Shown here in pieces: positions 7,528 to 16,210 of a stretch of DNA of 64,000 bases (its first letter is position 1; each line of letters opens with the position of its first letter). The notes under the pieces were generated by a model that ran no database searches, was not told the origin of the DNA, and was given only the letters and a program-made list of their open reading frames with translations. The translations under genes were made by a program, and so were the position numbers. The DNA lies in contig NZ_CP085193.1 of NCBI RefSeq assembly GCF_024298965.1, positions 930,001 to 994,000 of the forward strand, given 5' to 3'. The stretch comes from Streptomyces rapamycinicus NRRL 5491 (GTDB lineage Bacteria > Actinomycetota > Actinomycetes > Streptomycetales > Streptomycetaceae).

Positions 7528-8832
7528 TCAGGCGGTGACGCGGTCAGGGGCGCGTCGAGCCAGGCGGGTGAAGACGAGGAAGGTGACACCGGCGGCGACG
7601 GCGGCGTTGAGGAACATGTAGCGCCAGCTGGTCAGGTCGACCGTGGTGCCGAGGATGGCCGGGCCCAGCGCCATGCCGGACGCGGAGGCGATGGTGTAGA
7701 GGGCGGTGTAGGTGCCCAGCACCTTCTGCGTCGGCGCGAGGTTCCACAGCGCGACCAGCGCGTTGACCGCGAACGACGCGTACCCGAGGGAGGAGAGCAC
7801 CATCGCCGCGACCGTGCCCGGGGCGGTGGGGACGGTGAAGCCGACCAGGACTCCGGCGATGAACAGAACGACGCCGTAGCGCACCGCGCGCAGCTGCCCG
7901 AGCCGGTTCGAGGCGTAGGCGATCGGCAGCACGGACACCAGGAACGCGACCGCGCCGGGCAGCACGAGGCCACCGGCCTCACCGCGGGTCAGGCCGAGAA
8001 CCTGCGTACCGTACGGGGTCATCAGCGAGCGCAGCGCGGTCCACATCCCGGCGAAGCAGAAGATGCCGATCATCAGCAGCGGCGTCGGGCTGGACGGGGA
8101 GCGGAGCGCGTCCTTCAGCACCGCCCACGGAGAGCCGAACTCCCGCGCCCCGTCCGCAGTCTCCCCGTCCGCCGTCTCCTCGCCGGGCAGGAGGACGTCG
8201 GTGTGGCGGCGGCCGAGGAAGGCCCAGGACAGCGCGAGCACGATCAGCATCAGCAACGGGGGGATCGCGAAGGCGAGACGAAGGGACCGGTCGACGACCA
8301 GGAGGCTGATCAGGGAGGAGACGACGATGGTCAGGCTGACACCGGCCTTGATGAAGCCCTGGGCCTTGCCGCGGGCGGACGGCGCGACATAGTCCGAGAT
8401 CAGGGTCTCGGTGACGCCCTTGAAGGCGTTGGCGACCGCGGCGAAGCCGACCACGCACACCATCAGCGCGGGCAGGTTCGTCGCCCAGGGGATGAGGACG
8501 AACGGCACGGTGGCGAGCGCGGCGCCGACCAGGACGATCGGCCACCGGCCGGTGCTGCGGCGGGCGAGCTTGTCGGAGAGGAACCCGACGGACGGCTGGG
8601 TGAAGATGCCCCAGGAGTGGTCCAGGCCCATGATCAGCCCGATCACGCCCGCGGAGGAGAAGTAGTGCCGCAACTGCTCGGGCACCTGGGCGTCGTAGAA
8701 GTTCCAGACCGCTTCCTGCGCGAACACCGCGAGGGTCACCCAGAGCACCGCACCGCGGTTCATGCGCTCGCCCACTGCCGGGCGGGGCGATGTCGTGGCC
8801 GTGTTGGAGGCGGGCGGGGAATCGAGGGTCAT
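7528..8832 (-). CDS. MFS transporter
   Basis: A 434-residue major facilitator with twelve predicted helices. The loop 2-3 motif is FLSDKLARRSTGRWP, a match to the MFS A-motif (G/D-x-x-x-D-R-x-G-R-R/K region), and helices carry VWNFYDAQVPEQLRHYF and SWGIFTQPSVGF. A central loop of about 40 acidic residues (GEETADGETADGAREFG) separates the two six-helix halves. It is first in the operon MFS-AtuA-DUF4387, 30-48 bp ahead of AtuA, so it probably imports the substrate of that pair. An AGGAG site lies 10 nt from the ATG, and a GntR operator lies 24-33 nt upstream. Confidence 0.88.
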   Translation of the reverse strand: MTLDSPPASNTATTSPRPAVGERMNRGAVLWVTLAVFAQEAVWNFYDAQVPEQLRHYFSSAGVIGLIMGLDHSWGIFTQPSVGFLSDKLARRSTGRWPIVLVGAALATVPFVLIPWATNLPALMVCVVGFAAVANAFKGVTETLISDYVAPSARGKAQGFIKAGVSLTIVVSSLISLLVVDRSLRLAFAIPPLLMLIVLALSWAFLGRRHTDVLLPGEETADGETADGAREFGSPWAVLKDALRSPSSPTPLLMIGIFCFAGMWTALRSLMTPYGTQVLGLTRGEAGGLVLPGAVAFLVSVLPIAYASNRLGQLRAVRYGVVLFIAGVLVGFTVPTAPGTVAAMVLSSLGYASFAVNALVALWNLAPTQKVLGTYTALYTIASASGMALGPAILGTTVDLTSWRYMFLNAAVAAGVTFLVFTRLARRAPDRVTA

Positions 8833-8855
8833 GGGGTAGTGACTCCTGTGCCATA

Positions 8856-8865
8856 TGCTATAGCA
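8856..8865 (-). promoter_or_regulatory. GntR operator copy 1 (MFS promoter)
   Basis: The perfect 10-bp palindrome TGCTATAGCA lies 24-33 nt before the MFS start. The identical 10-mer recurs at 9669-9678 in front of the GntR gene. On the minus strand TAGCAT within it could serve as the -10 box, so binding would block RNA polymerase. Confidence 0.7.
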
Positions 8866-8934
8866 AGCGTGTTATGGGGAGAGCCCCTCGGCGCATCCCG
8901 CACGTCGCGTCGGGGGAGGCAGGCGGATCGGGGG

Positions 8935-9651
8935 TCAGTCGCCGGACAACTGGGCGAGGGCGGCGCGGTGATGCCGCACGGCAAGCTCCTCGGCGCGGTC
9001 CTCATCCCGTTCGAGGAGAGCGTCAAGCAGCTCGCGATGCTCGTGATAGCGGGCGCGGAACGCCTCGGCATGCTCGGGAGCGAGCCGCATCGTCAAGTCG
9101 AGCCGCTCCTCGTCGCTGAAGGCCCGGGCCTGATCCAGCAGGCCCTCCAGGACGGGGTTGCCCGCGCACGCCTCCACCTGACGGTGAAACAGGCGCAGCT
9201 CCTGGAAGACGGCAGCGAGCCCGTCGGCCACATCGGCTTCCACGCCCTGCCCGGCGACGGTCTTCTCGATCCCGGCGACGATCCGGTCGGCCTGGGCGAG
9301 CAGTGAGACCAGGCCGGTGAGCTGCTCCGCGGTGGCGTTGCGGGCGGCGAGGCGCGCCATGAGGGCGGACAGGCGGACCTCGGCCTCCACGATCTCGGAG
9401 CGGGCCGCCGAGGAGTGGTCGGCGATCCGCAGGGCGCGCGGCCCCGCCCTTTCGACGACCTTCTCGTGCACCAACTGCCGCAGGGCCTCACGGACCGGGG
9501 TCGGGCTGACGCCGAGGCGGGCGGCCAGATCCCGCTCGGTGATCTTCTCACCCGGCCGCAGGACACCCCCACGGATCGCGTCGCGAAGCCGACGGTATGC
9601 CTGGTCGGCCAACGACGTGGTCTCCACGGAACCCAGGGCGTCAGCGCTCAT
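8935..9651 (-). CDS. GntR family regulator with FCD ligand domain
   Basis: A 238-residue FadR-type regulator. The winged helix spans about residues 14-80 (LADQAYRRLRDAIRGGVLRPGEKITE, then LAARLGVSPTPVREALRQL). The helical FCD domain follows, with the metal/ligand-binding pattern including ELRLFHRQVEACAGNPVL and HEHRELLDALLERD. The start at 9651 is preferred to a longer in-frame start at 9696, because the longer version would cover the operator and promoter. A TTGACT-N17-TACTCT promoter ends 7 nt before this ATG, so the message may be leaderless. It presumably represses itself and the divergent-in-function MFS-AtuA-DUF4387 operon downstream in response to the imported acid. Confidence 0.88.
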   Translation of the reverse strand: MSADALGSVETTSLADQAYRRLRDAIRGGVLRPGEKITERDLAARLGVSPTPVREALRQLVHEKVVERAGPRALRIADHSSAARSEIVEAEVRLSALMARLAARNATAEQLTGLVSLLAQADRIVAGIEKTVAGQGVEADVADGLAAVFQELRLFHRQVEACAGNPVLEGLLDQARAFSDEERLDLTMRLAPEHAEAFRARYHEHRELLDALLERDEDRAEELAVRHHRAALAQLSGD

Positions 9652-9658
9652 GTCGATG

Positions 9659-9687
9659 AGAGTACTTCTGCTATAGCAAACAGTCAA
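9659..9687 (-). promoter_or_regulatory. GntR gene promoter with embedded operator copy 2
   Basis: On the minus strand TTGACT (9687-9682) and TACTCT (9664-9659) are 17 nt apart. The palindrome TGCTATAGCA (9669-9678) fills the spacer. Only 7 nt separate the -10 from the ATG at 9651, which predicts a leaderless transcript under autorepression. Confidence 0.65.
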
Positions 9688-9791
9688 TGTGTCCAAGCTC
9701 CTGCATGAGCCCGGGAAACGGGCTTACGGTGGAAGGGTCATCGCGCGGATGTCCGCCACAGGCCGATGAGCGGATCGAACGGATCGAAACA

Positions 9792-10121
9792 ATGGCCGAA
9801 GCGACCAAGACAGCCCCTCGTACCAGCGCGTCCTCACGGGGACAGGCATCGGCTCCGGCCGCGAGGAGACGCACCCGCGGCCCCCGCGCCGCGGCCGAGG
9901 ACGTGTGCGCGCGCCATTCGGTGACCGTCCAGCTCGACGGGCGGCGGGTGGAGTTGCCGTCGGAGGACCAGCTCTGCTTCCTCGCCGGGCTCGGCGTCCT
10001 CGCCGCCGTCGGGATCATCGAATGGCCGGTGGCGGCGGCCATAGCGATCGGGCACGGGCTGGCCCACAGCCAGCACGGCAAGGCGCTGCGCGAGTTCGGA
10101 GAGGCTCTGGAAGAGGCATGA
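9792..10121 (+). CDS. Small membrane protein of unknown function
   Basis: A 109-residue protein. The first ~45 residues are Ala/Arg/Ser/Thr-rich and basic (TSASSRGQASAPAARRRTRGP) and likely disordered. A region with VTVQLDGRRVELPSEDQL precedes one hydrophobic stretch (CFLAGLGVLAAVGIIEWPVAAAIAIGHGL shortened here to its features: about 28 non-polar residues broken by E-W-P), which could form a helical hairpin. The end, LREFGEALEEA, is amphipathic. It overlaps the following DUF427 gene by ATGA, so the two are coupled. No family recognised. Translation could begin further upstream, but 9792 gives the most natural amino-terminus. Confidence 0.6.
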   Translation: MAEATKTAPRTSASSRGQASAPAARRRTRGPRAAAEDVCARHSVTVQLDGRRVELPSEDQLCFLAGLGVLAAVGIIEWPVAAAIAIGHGLAHSQHGKALREFGEALEEA

Positions 10122-10951
10122 CACAGCAGACGCCGGACACGCCGGAAACACCGGACACGCCGGACTACCCCGCGATGATCGTTCCGGTCGGGCACGTGGA
10201 GCCCGTGCCGCGCCGCATCCGTGGCTTCGTGGCCGGACGTCCCGTCTTCGACACCGTGCGGGCGCGCTATGTGTGGCTCTGGCCGGGCTATCCGCAGTAC
10301 TGCGTGCCCCGCGACGACATCGCCGAGGGGGTGCTGGTCGACGAGGGCCGGAGCATGGCGCTCAAGGTCGGCGGGGCGCACCGCCGGACCCTCCAGCTGG
10401 GCTCGCTCACCCGCCCGGGCGCGGCCTGGGAGTGGGGCGGGGACGCGCCATCCGGCATCGTGGGCCATGTCAGCTTCCGGTGGGAGGCCATCGACGCCTG
10501 GTTCGAGGAGGACGAGCAGGTCTTCGTCCACCCCAGGAGCCCGTACACCCGCGTCGACGCGCTCCGGTCGGGCCGCGCCGTGCGCGTCGAGCTGGACGGC
10601 GCCGTGATCGCCGACGCCCCGGGCTCGGTGATGGTGCTGGAGACGGGGCTCCCGACGCGCTACTACCTGGACCGGGTGTATCTGGACTGGACGCGCATGG
10701 AGCCCACCGAGACCGTCACCAGCTGTCCGTACAAGGGCATGACGAGCGGATACTGGTCGGTCCGGACCGGCACCGCCACCCATCCGGACCTCGCCTGGAC
10801 CTATGACTTCCCGACCCGTCAGGTGTCCCCCATCGCGGGGCTCGTCGCCTTCTACAACGAGAAGGTCGACCTCTACCTGGACGGCCGGCCGCTTCCCCGG
10901 CCCGCCCCGGTCTCCAGGGCGGGCTGGGAGAAGGAGCACCGGCAGGCGTAG
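10118..10951 (+). CDS. Tandem DUF427 domain protein
   Basis: A 277-residue protein with two DUF427 repeats. The first (about 40-130) contains RPVFDTVRARYVWLWPGYPQYCVP and the second (about 145-250) VRVELDGAVIADAPGSVMVLETGLPTRYYLD, followed by CPYKGMTSGYWSVR and YDFPTRQVSPIAGLVAFYNEKVDLYLDG, the usual DUF427 ending. DUF427 proteins are small all-beta proteins with no firm biochemical role. The amino-terminus is a TPDTPETPDTPD low-complexity tract. It is translationally coupled to the preceding small membrane protein, a pairing that could localise it to the membrane. Confidence 0.88.
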   Translation: MTQQTPDTPETPDTPDYPAMIVPVGHVEPVPRRIRGFVAGRPVFDTVRARYVWLWPGYPQYCVPRDDIAEGVLVDEGRSMALKVGGAHRRTLQLGSLTRPGAAWEWGGDAPSGIVGHVSFRWEAIDAWFEEDEQVFVHPRSPYTRVDALRSGRAVRVELDGAVIADAPGSVMVLETGLPTRYYLDRVYLDWTRMEPTETVTSCPYKGMTSGYWSVRTGTATHPDLAWTYDFPTRQVSPIAGLVAFYNEKVDLYLDGRPLPRPAPVSRAGWEKEHRQA

Positions 10952-10970
10952 AACTCCTCCTCGCCCGGAA

Positions 10971-10996
10971 GGGCCCTGGGCCTCGGCCCGGGGCCC
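10971..10996 (+). terminator. GC hairpin after the DUF427 gene
   Basis: GGGCCCTGGGCC and GGCCCGGGGCCC (11 of 12 positions paired) surround a 2-nt centre 20 bp after the DUF427 stop codon. It is a likely intrinsic stop separating this pair from the arabinanase gene. Confidence 0.55.
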
Positions 10997-11084
10997 AGGC
11001 GTGTGTCCCACGGCTAGGATTGACGACCCGTCAGTTCCGGTCACGGAACGCGCACGCCCCAGGCCCACGAGAGGAGAACCGCCC

Positions 11085-12056
11085 ATGAAAGCGCACCGCG
11101 CCACCAGGTGGCTCCCGCTGCCCACCGCACTCCTGCTCGCCCTGCTCCCCACCAGCGCCTCCGCCTACCCCAACCCCGGCCGGGTGACGGGCGACACCGT
11201 CGTCCACGACCCGTCGATGGTCCGCGCCGCCGACGGCACCTATCTGCTCTACTCCACCCACGGCGGTCTGGAGGCCCGCACCTCCACCGACCGGATCGCC
11301 TTCAGCCGCTCGGGCAGCGCCTTCACCACCCCGCCCTCCTGGTGGCGGACGTACTCGGCCGACAACGACCCCTGGGCGCCGGACATCTCGTACCAGGCTG
11401 GCGGCTATCTGATGTACTACGCCGTCTCGTCCTTCGGCGCCAGCAATTCCGCCATCGGCCTCGCCACCTCCCCCAGCGGCCGGGCCGGGACCTGGACCGA
11501 CCGCGGCATCGTGCACTCCACCACCGTCTCCAGCGACTACAACGCCATCGACCCCAGCCTCTTCGTCGACAGCGACGGAAAGTGGTGGCTGTCGTTCGGC
11601 TCGTGGTGGTCGGGGCTGAAGATGATCCGTCTGGACCCCGCCACCGGCAAGCAGTACACGGGCGACCGGACGGTCTACGCCATCGCCTCCCGGCCCACCG
11701 GCACCAAGGCGATCGAGGGCCCGTCGGTCGTCAAGCGCAACGGCTACTACTACCTGTTCGCGTCGTACGACACCTGCTGCGCGGGCACCAGCTCCACGTA
11801 CAAGATCAAGGTCGGCCGCGCCACCAGCCCCACCGGTCCGTACTACGACAAGAGCGGGGTGAACATGATGAACAACGGCGGCACCCCGGTCCTCGAGTCC
11901 CACGGCCGCTACATCGGCCCCGGCGGGCAGTCGGTGCTGAGCGACGTCGACGGTGATCTGCTCGTCTACCACTACTACGACGGCCAGGACAACGGCACCC
12001 CGAAGCTGGGCGTCAACCTGCTGAGCTGGTCCGGCGGCTGGCCGACCGCGTACTGA
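11085..12056 (+). CDS. Secreted GH43 endo-1,5-alpha-L-arabinanase-like hydrolase
   Basis: A 323-residue exported glycoside hydrolase with a classic Sec signal (basic MKAHRATR, hydrophobic LPLPTALLLALL, cleavage near SASA-YP). The five-bladed propeller of GH43 is shown by its three catalytic acids. These are the general base in VVHDPSMV (about 41-47), the pKa-modulating Asp in YNAIDPSLF (about 160) and the general acid Glu in KAIEGPSVV (about 206). Trp/Tyr-rich motifs (DNDPWAPDISY, WWLSFGSWWSGL) line an arabinan-binding cleft. No carbohydrate-binding module is attached. A GAGGAG site precedes the ATG. It would degrade pectin side chains outside the cell. It stands alone between two hairpins. 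Confidence 0.9.
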   Translation: MKAHRATRWLPLPTALLLALLPTSASAYPNPGRVTGDTVVHDPSMVRAADGTYLLYSTHGGLEARTSTDRIAFSRSGSAFTTPPSWWRTYSADNDPWAPDISYQAGGYLMYYAVSSFGASNSAIGLATSPSGRAGTWTDRGIVHSTTVSSDYNAIDPSLFVDSDGKWWLSFGSWWSGLKMIRLDPATGKQYTGDRTVYAIASRPTGTKAIEGPSVVKRNGYYYLFASYDTCCAGTSSTYKIKVGRATSPTGPYYDKSGVNMMNNGGTPVLESHGRYIGPGGQSVLSDVDGDLLVYHYYDGQDNGTPKLGVNLLSWSGGWPTAY

Positions 12057-12112
12057 CCGCCGCGGGCCACACCGCTCGTGCCGCACGGTGCCGTGCGCAC
12101 CGCCGGGACCGA

Positions 12113-12148
12113 GTCCCGAGCACATGGCGGCCACCATGTGCTCGGGAC
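12113..12148. terminator. Strong bidirectional terminator
   Basis: A perfect 15-bp stem (GTCCCGAGCACATGG and its complement) with a 6-nt loop lies between the end of the arabinanase gene and the end of the convergent AbgT-type permease gene, 3 bp from the latter's stop codon. Confidence 0.85.
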
Positions 12149-12151
12149 GCG

Positions 12152-13723
12152 TCATTTGACGCCGATGTGCGCTCCGGGGCCGAGCGGCAGGTCCAGGCCG
12201 TAGAAGATGCCGAGGATCGCCAGCCACACCAGCAGGAACGGCACCACGAAGATGGCCAGCCGGGAGATGAGGGTCCCGAGACGGGCCTCCGGTTCGTATT
12301 CGCGGACCATCGCCAGGACCAGGAGGAGATACGGGTTCATCGGGGTGATGGCGCCGGTCGCCGAGTCGCCGATGCGGAAGGCCGCCTGGCTGAGCGCCGG
12401 GCTCATGTCCATGAGCATGAACGCCGGGATGAAGACGGGGCCGACCAGGGACCACAGGGCGGATCCGGAGAGGATCACCAGATTGAGGCAGGAGGCCAGC
12501 AGGACGAACGCGATGATCGCCCAGAAGCCGGTCACGCCGATGGAGTTGAACAGCGCGGCCGCCTTCACCGCCAGCAGCACCCCGAGGTTGGACCAGGTGA
12601 AGACCGCGATGACCTGGGCGGCGAAGAACATCATCACGATGTAGCCGGACATGTTCTTCACCGAGTCGGTCATGGCGGTGACCACGTCCTCGGTGCCGGT
12701 GAGCCGCTTGACCGTGAAACCGTAGGTGAGCCCGGCGAGCAGGAAGGCGCCGAAGAGCACCGGTACGACACCGTTCAGCACCGGCGAGGGCACGAAGGCG
12801 CCGCCCTCCCCGCGCAGCGGGGCGCCCGGCGGCAGCCACAGCGCGAGGACCGCCGCCAGATACACACCGACGACCGCGCAGGTGACCGCGAGCCCCTTGC
12901 GCTGTACCGGGGTGAGCGCCAGGTCCTCCCCCGTGGCCTCGCCGTCGGCCGCCTGGTAGGTGCCCAGGCGTGGTTCGAGGACGCGGCTGATGAGGAATCC
13001 ACCGAGCAGCCCCAGGACGACACTGCTGGCGGCGGTGAAGAAGTAGTTGATGAGCACATGGATATGGAGGCCCTCGGCGGCCGGGAGCACCGAGGCCGCC
13101 TGCTGGGTGATGCCCACGTACAGGGCGTCCAACGAGCCGATGGTGAACCCGGCGGCGTAGCCCGCGGTGACACAGGCGAAGCCACCGATGAGACCCGCGA
13201 CGGGATGGCGTCCGGCGCTCTTGAACACCAGGCCCGCCAGGGGTGGCAGCACGATGGCGCCGACGTCGCTCATCATGTGCGCCTGGCTGGCGATGATCGC
13301 CACCGCGTACGGCAGCACGGCGCGCGGCACCCGGGCCAGCGTGGCCCGCATCGCGGTCTCCAGCAGACCGGTCTTCTCCGCGAGCCCGACCACCATCATC
13401 AGCACCAGCACGGCGCCGATCGGCGGGAAGGTGGCGAAGTTGGGGATCAGGTTCTCCAGCAGCCAGCGCAGCCCCTCACCGCTGAGCAGCCCGCCGATGG
13501 GCTTGGTGTCATCGGTGCCGGGGACGGTGACGGAGACACCGGCGAGGGCGAGGACGGTGGAGACGACCGCCAGCAGCGCGAAGAGCCCGGCGAACAGGAC
13601 GATGGGATTGGGCAGGGCGTTGCCGGCGCGTTCGATGAAGGAGAGGACACGGTCGAGTCGGCCACGCCGCTCCTTGTCCGGCGAGGTGCCCCCGGGGGCG
13701 GGGAGCCCGGTCACCGCGGGCAT
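12152..13723 (-). CDS. AbgT family transporter
   Basis: A 523-residue, ~13-helix membrane protein of the AbgT (p-aminobenzoyl-glutamate/antifolate) transporter family. Recognisable parts are FIERAGNALPNPIVLFAGLFALL at the start, the re-entrant-loop region SQAHMMSDVGAIVLPPLAGLVFKSAGRHPVAG, then FTIGSLDALYVGITQQAA and DSATGAITPMNPYLLLVLAMV near the end. It is coupled to the upstream amidohydrolase gene by a TGATG junction (one shared base). This suggests import or export of the amidohydrolase's substrate or product, plausibly an acyl- or aroyl-amino acid. Family members can also act as sulfonamide exporters. Confidence 0.9.
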   Translation of the reverse strand: MPAVTGLPAPGGTSPDKERRGRLDRVLSFIERAGNALPNPIVLFAGLFALLAVVSTVLALAGVSVTVPGTDDTKPIGGLLSGEGLRWLLENLIPNFATFPPIGAVLVLMMVVGLAEKTGLLETAMRATLARVPRAVLPYAVAIIASQAHMMSDVGAIVLPPLAGLVFKSAGRHPVAGLIGGFACVTAGYAAGFTIGSLDALYVGITQQAASVLPAAEGLHIHVLINYFFTAASSVVLGLLGGFLISRVLEPRLGTYQAADGEATGEDLALTPVQRKGLAVTCAVVGVYLAAVLALWLPPGAPLRGEGGAFVPSPVLNGVVPVLFGAFLLAGLTYGFTVKRLTGTEDVVTAMTDSVKNMSGYIVMMFFAAQVIAVFTWSNLGVLLAVKAAALFNSIGVTGFWAIIAFVLLASCLNLVILSGSALWSLVGPVFIPAFMLMDMSPALSQAAFRIGDSATGAITPMNPYLLLVLAMVREYEPEARLGTLISRLAIFVVPFLLVWLAILGIFYGLDLPLGPGAHIGVK

Positions 13724-15024
13724 CAGGGCCGCCCTCCGGCTGGCGTGGCCGAAGGCAGGAGGCCCTTGGTGTCCTTGCGGACGTGTCCGTCCTGCACGAC
13801 GCACACCACGTTGGCGGGGTCGCCGAGCACACCGATGTCCGCGAGCGGATCGCCCTCGCAGACGACGAGGTCGGCGACGCGGCCGGGGGCCAGCGTGCCG
13901 AGCCGGTCGGCGACGCCGAGGAGTTCGGCGGCGGTCCGGGTGCCGGCCACGATGGCGTCCATGGGGTCCATGCCCAGGTCCACGAGGTAGGAGAGCTCCA
14001 TCAGGTTCTGTCCGTGCGGACAGACGGCGGCGTCGGTGCCGAGCGCGATCCTGGCGCCCTGTTCGATGGCGCGGGAGATGTTCTCCTTGGTGATGCCGGA
14101 CCAGCGCACCTTCTTCTCGTAGTGATAGTGCTCCATCGTGGCCTTGTTGATGCCCGCGTAGACGGTGGAGAGGGTCGGGACGACGAAGACGCCGCGCTCC
14201 CCCGCCATCTCCAGGGCCCGGTCGTCCAGTCCGTAGCCGTGCTCGATGCTGGTCACCCCGCCGCGGATGGCGTTGAGGATGCCCGCGTTGCCCTGGGCGT
14301 GGGCGGCCACCGGCTTGCCGCCGTGGCGCCGGCACTCGTCGACCACGGCGCGGATCTCCTCCTCCAGGAGCCCCTCGTCGTCCGGCTGGTCGTAGGGGCT
14401 GCCCATGCCACCGGTGGCGCAGATCTTGACCAGGTCGGCCCCCGCGCGCAGCACCTTGCGCACGGCCAGCCGCGCCTCGTCCTCGGTGTCGGCGAGCTCG
14501 GACATCTCACCGCCGCTGAGGTCGGTGCCGTCGGGCAGGCGCACATCGGCGTGGCCACCGGTGTGGCTGATGATCCGTACGGCGGTGTGCAGCCGGGGGC
14601 CCTCGATCCGCCCGGTCTCGACGGCGGTGCGGTATCCGGTGGACAGGCCGCCCAGGTCCCGGGCGGTGGTGATGCCCGCGTCGAGGGTCTGCCGCATGCG
14701 GGTGGCGGTGTCGAAGGTGACCAGGACCGGGTCGAGTTCACCGCGGCGGCCGGGCGGTGTGGCATGGCCGTAGGCGAGGTGGGTGTGACAGTCGAAGAAA
14801 CCCGGCAGCACGGTGCGGCCGCCCGCGTCGATGACACGGCCGGTGAAGGCGGTGCCGGAGGCCGGGGGCGCGGTGGCCGCCGGGCCCGCATAGGTGATGG
14901 TTCCTTCGGCGTCGGCGATGACCACGGCGTCCGCGATCGGGGCCGCCCCGGTACCGTCGACCAACGTGGCGTTCTCCACGCGCAGAGCGGTCCTGGTGGT
15001 CTCGGACGTGGTGGGTTCCGTCAT
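13723..15024 (-). CDS. Metal-dependent amidohydrolase
   Basis: A 433-residue member of the amidohydrolase superfamily (imidazolonepropionase / Xaa-Pro or acyl-amino-acid hydrolase branch). Metal ligands can be read in order: HxH in FFDCHTHLAYG, the bridging lysine in LVKICATGGM, His in PVAAHAQGN, His in SIEHGYGLDD and the catalytic Asp in IALGTDAAVCPHG. Such dinuclear enzymes cleave amide bonds of N-acyl or dipeptide-like substrates. The start at 15024 (MTEPTTSE) follows a GAGGAG site; a longer frame to 15078 lacks one. It heads an operon with AbgT and is divergent from the AsnC-type regulator, its likely controller. Confidence 0.88.
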   Translation of the reverse strand: MTEPTTSETTRTALRVENATLVDGTGAAPIADAVVIADAEGTITYAGPAATAPPASGTAFTGRVIDAGGRTVLPGFFDCHTHLAYGHATPPGRRGELDPVLVTFDTATRMRQTLDAGITTARDLGGLSTGYRTAVETGRIEGPRLHTAVRIISHTGGHADVRLPDGTDLSGGEMSELADTEDEARLAVRKVLRAGADLVKICATGGMGSPYDQPDDEGLLEEEIRAVVDECRRHGGKPVAAHAQGNAGILNAIRGGVTSIEHGYGLDDRALEMAGERGVFVVPTLSTVYAGINKATMEHYHYEKKVRWSGITKENISRAIEQGARIALGTDAAVCPHGQNLMELSYLVDLGMDPMDAIVAGTRTAAELLGVADRLGTLAPGRVADLVVCEGDPLADIGVLGDPANVVCVVQDGHVRKDTKGLLPSATPAGGRP

Positions 15025-15148
15025 GAGCTCGATCTCACTCCTCGTTGAGAGAACTGGTGGGGAGGAGTGTCGGTCCATCGTGTGTTTCGGGTGTTATCAT
15101 GCAGCATTCCATCGAGATTCACATGCGATACGCAGAAAAGCGCCGCCC

Positions 15149-16210
15149 ATGCACACGCAGGATTTCGCCGCGCATGACCTGGACGAGCTGGATCGCGGCC
15201 TCATACACGCATTGCAGATCCACCCCAGGGCCCCATGGACTCTCGTCGGTGATGTTCTCGGGGTGAACCCGGTGACGGCCGCGCGACGCTGGCACCGGCT
15301 CCAGGAGGCCGGGCTGGCTTGGGTGACCGCCTACCCCCGGCTGTCGGACTCCCGGATCGTGGTGACCGGCATCGTCGAGGTGGACGCCGAGCCCGGGGTC
15401 GGGGAGGACGTGGCCGAGGCCCTGGCGGCCGACCCCTCGGTGGCGAACGTCAAGGTCACGGCGGGAAGCCGGGATCTGGTGATCGCGCTGCAGGCTTCCG
15501 ACCTGGGTGAGCTCTCCCAGCTCAGCACCCTCCTCTTCCGGGGCGCGCCGGGGGTGCGGGCGACACGTACCCATGTGACGACGGCCCTGCCCTTCGAGGG
15601 CAGCCGGTGGCGACTGCGCGCCCTGGACGCCACGCAGTGTGCTCGGCTCCAGGAGGCGCTCCCGCCGACCGAGCCGCTCCCGTCGGGGACGACCGGCTGG
15701 GAGCCCCTGGATGTCCGGCTTCTGGAACTGTTGAGCATCGACGGCCGCATGGCGATCAGCGAGCTGGCGGAGCACGCCGACGCGCCACTGACCACGGTCC
15801 GGCGAAGGCTGCGGACGCTGCTCTGTTCACGGGTGTCACTCCGCTGCGACCTCGCCCGGCCGCTGTCCGGGTGGCCGCTGTCCGCGGTGTACTTCGCGTC
15901 CGTACCGGCCGAGCGTCTGGAGGAGACCAGCCGGGCGCTGGCCGGGGTGCGGGAGGTGCGGTCGTGTGCGATCACGGCCGGTCCGCACAACCTGGTGATC
16001 GACGTCTGGCTGCGCGCGTCCGGCGATGTGCACGCCTTCGAGGCACATCTGTCGAGGCGGCTGCCGCGGCTGACCATCGAGGACCGCTCGGTGGTGCTGC
16101 GCACCGTCAAGCACATGGGCCGGCTGCTGGACCGCGACGGCCACAGCGTGGGCATCGTCCCGCTGCGCCCCTTCGCCGCCCCCGCTGCCGGGAGTGCCAC
16201 CGCCACCTGA
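15149..16210 (+). CDS. Lrp/AsnC family regulator, double module
   Basis: A 353-residue protein built from two AsnC units. Each has a winged helix (LDRGLIHALQIHPRAPWTLVG at about 13-55 and VRLLELLSIDGRMAISELAEH at about 190-235) followed by a RAM-like ligand domain. Ordinary Lrp proteins are about 150 residues; the tandem form is common in actinomycetes and likely acts as a pseudo-tetramer. It is divergent from the amidohydrolase-AbgT operon (124 bp between starts), which it probably controls in response to an amino acid or its conjugate. No obvious long operator stands out in the gap. Confidence 0.85.
   Translation: MHTQDFAAHDLDELDRGLIHALQIHPRAPWTLVGDVLGVNPVTAARRWHRLQEAGLAWVTAYPRLSDSRIVVTGIVEVDAEPGVGEDVAEALAADPSVANVKVTAGSRDLVIALQASDLGELSQLSTLLFRGAPGVRATRTHVTTALPFEGSRWRLRALDATQCARLQEALPPTEPLPSGTTGWEPLDVRLLELLSIDGRMAISELAEHADAPLTTVRRRLRTLLCSRVSLRCDLARPLSGWPLSAVYFASVPAERLEETSRALAGVREVRSCAITAGPHNLVIDVWLRASGDVHAFEAHLSRRLPRLTIEDRSVVLRTVKHMGRLLDRDGHSVGIVPLRPFAAPAAGSATAT

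Noticed and set aside
15060..15140. Possible operator TGCG-ATA-CGCA between amidohydrolase and AsnC genes
   Set aside because: Arms of four bases are too short to separate from chance.
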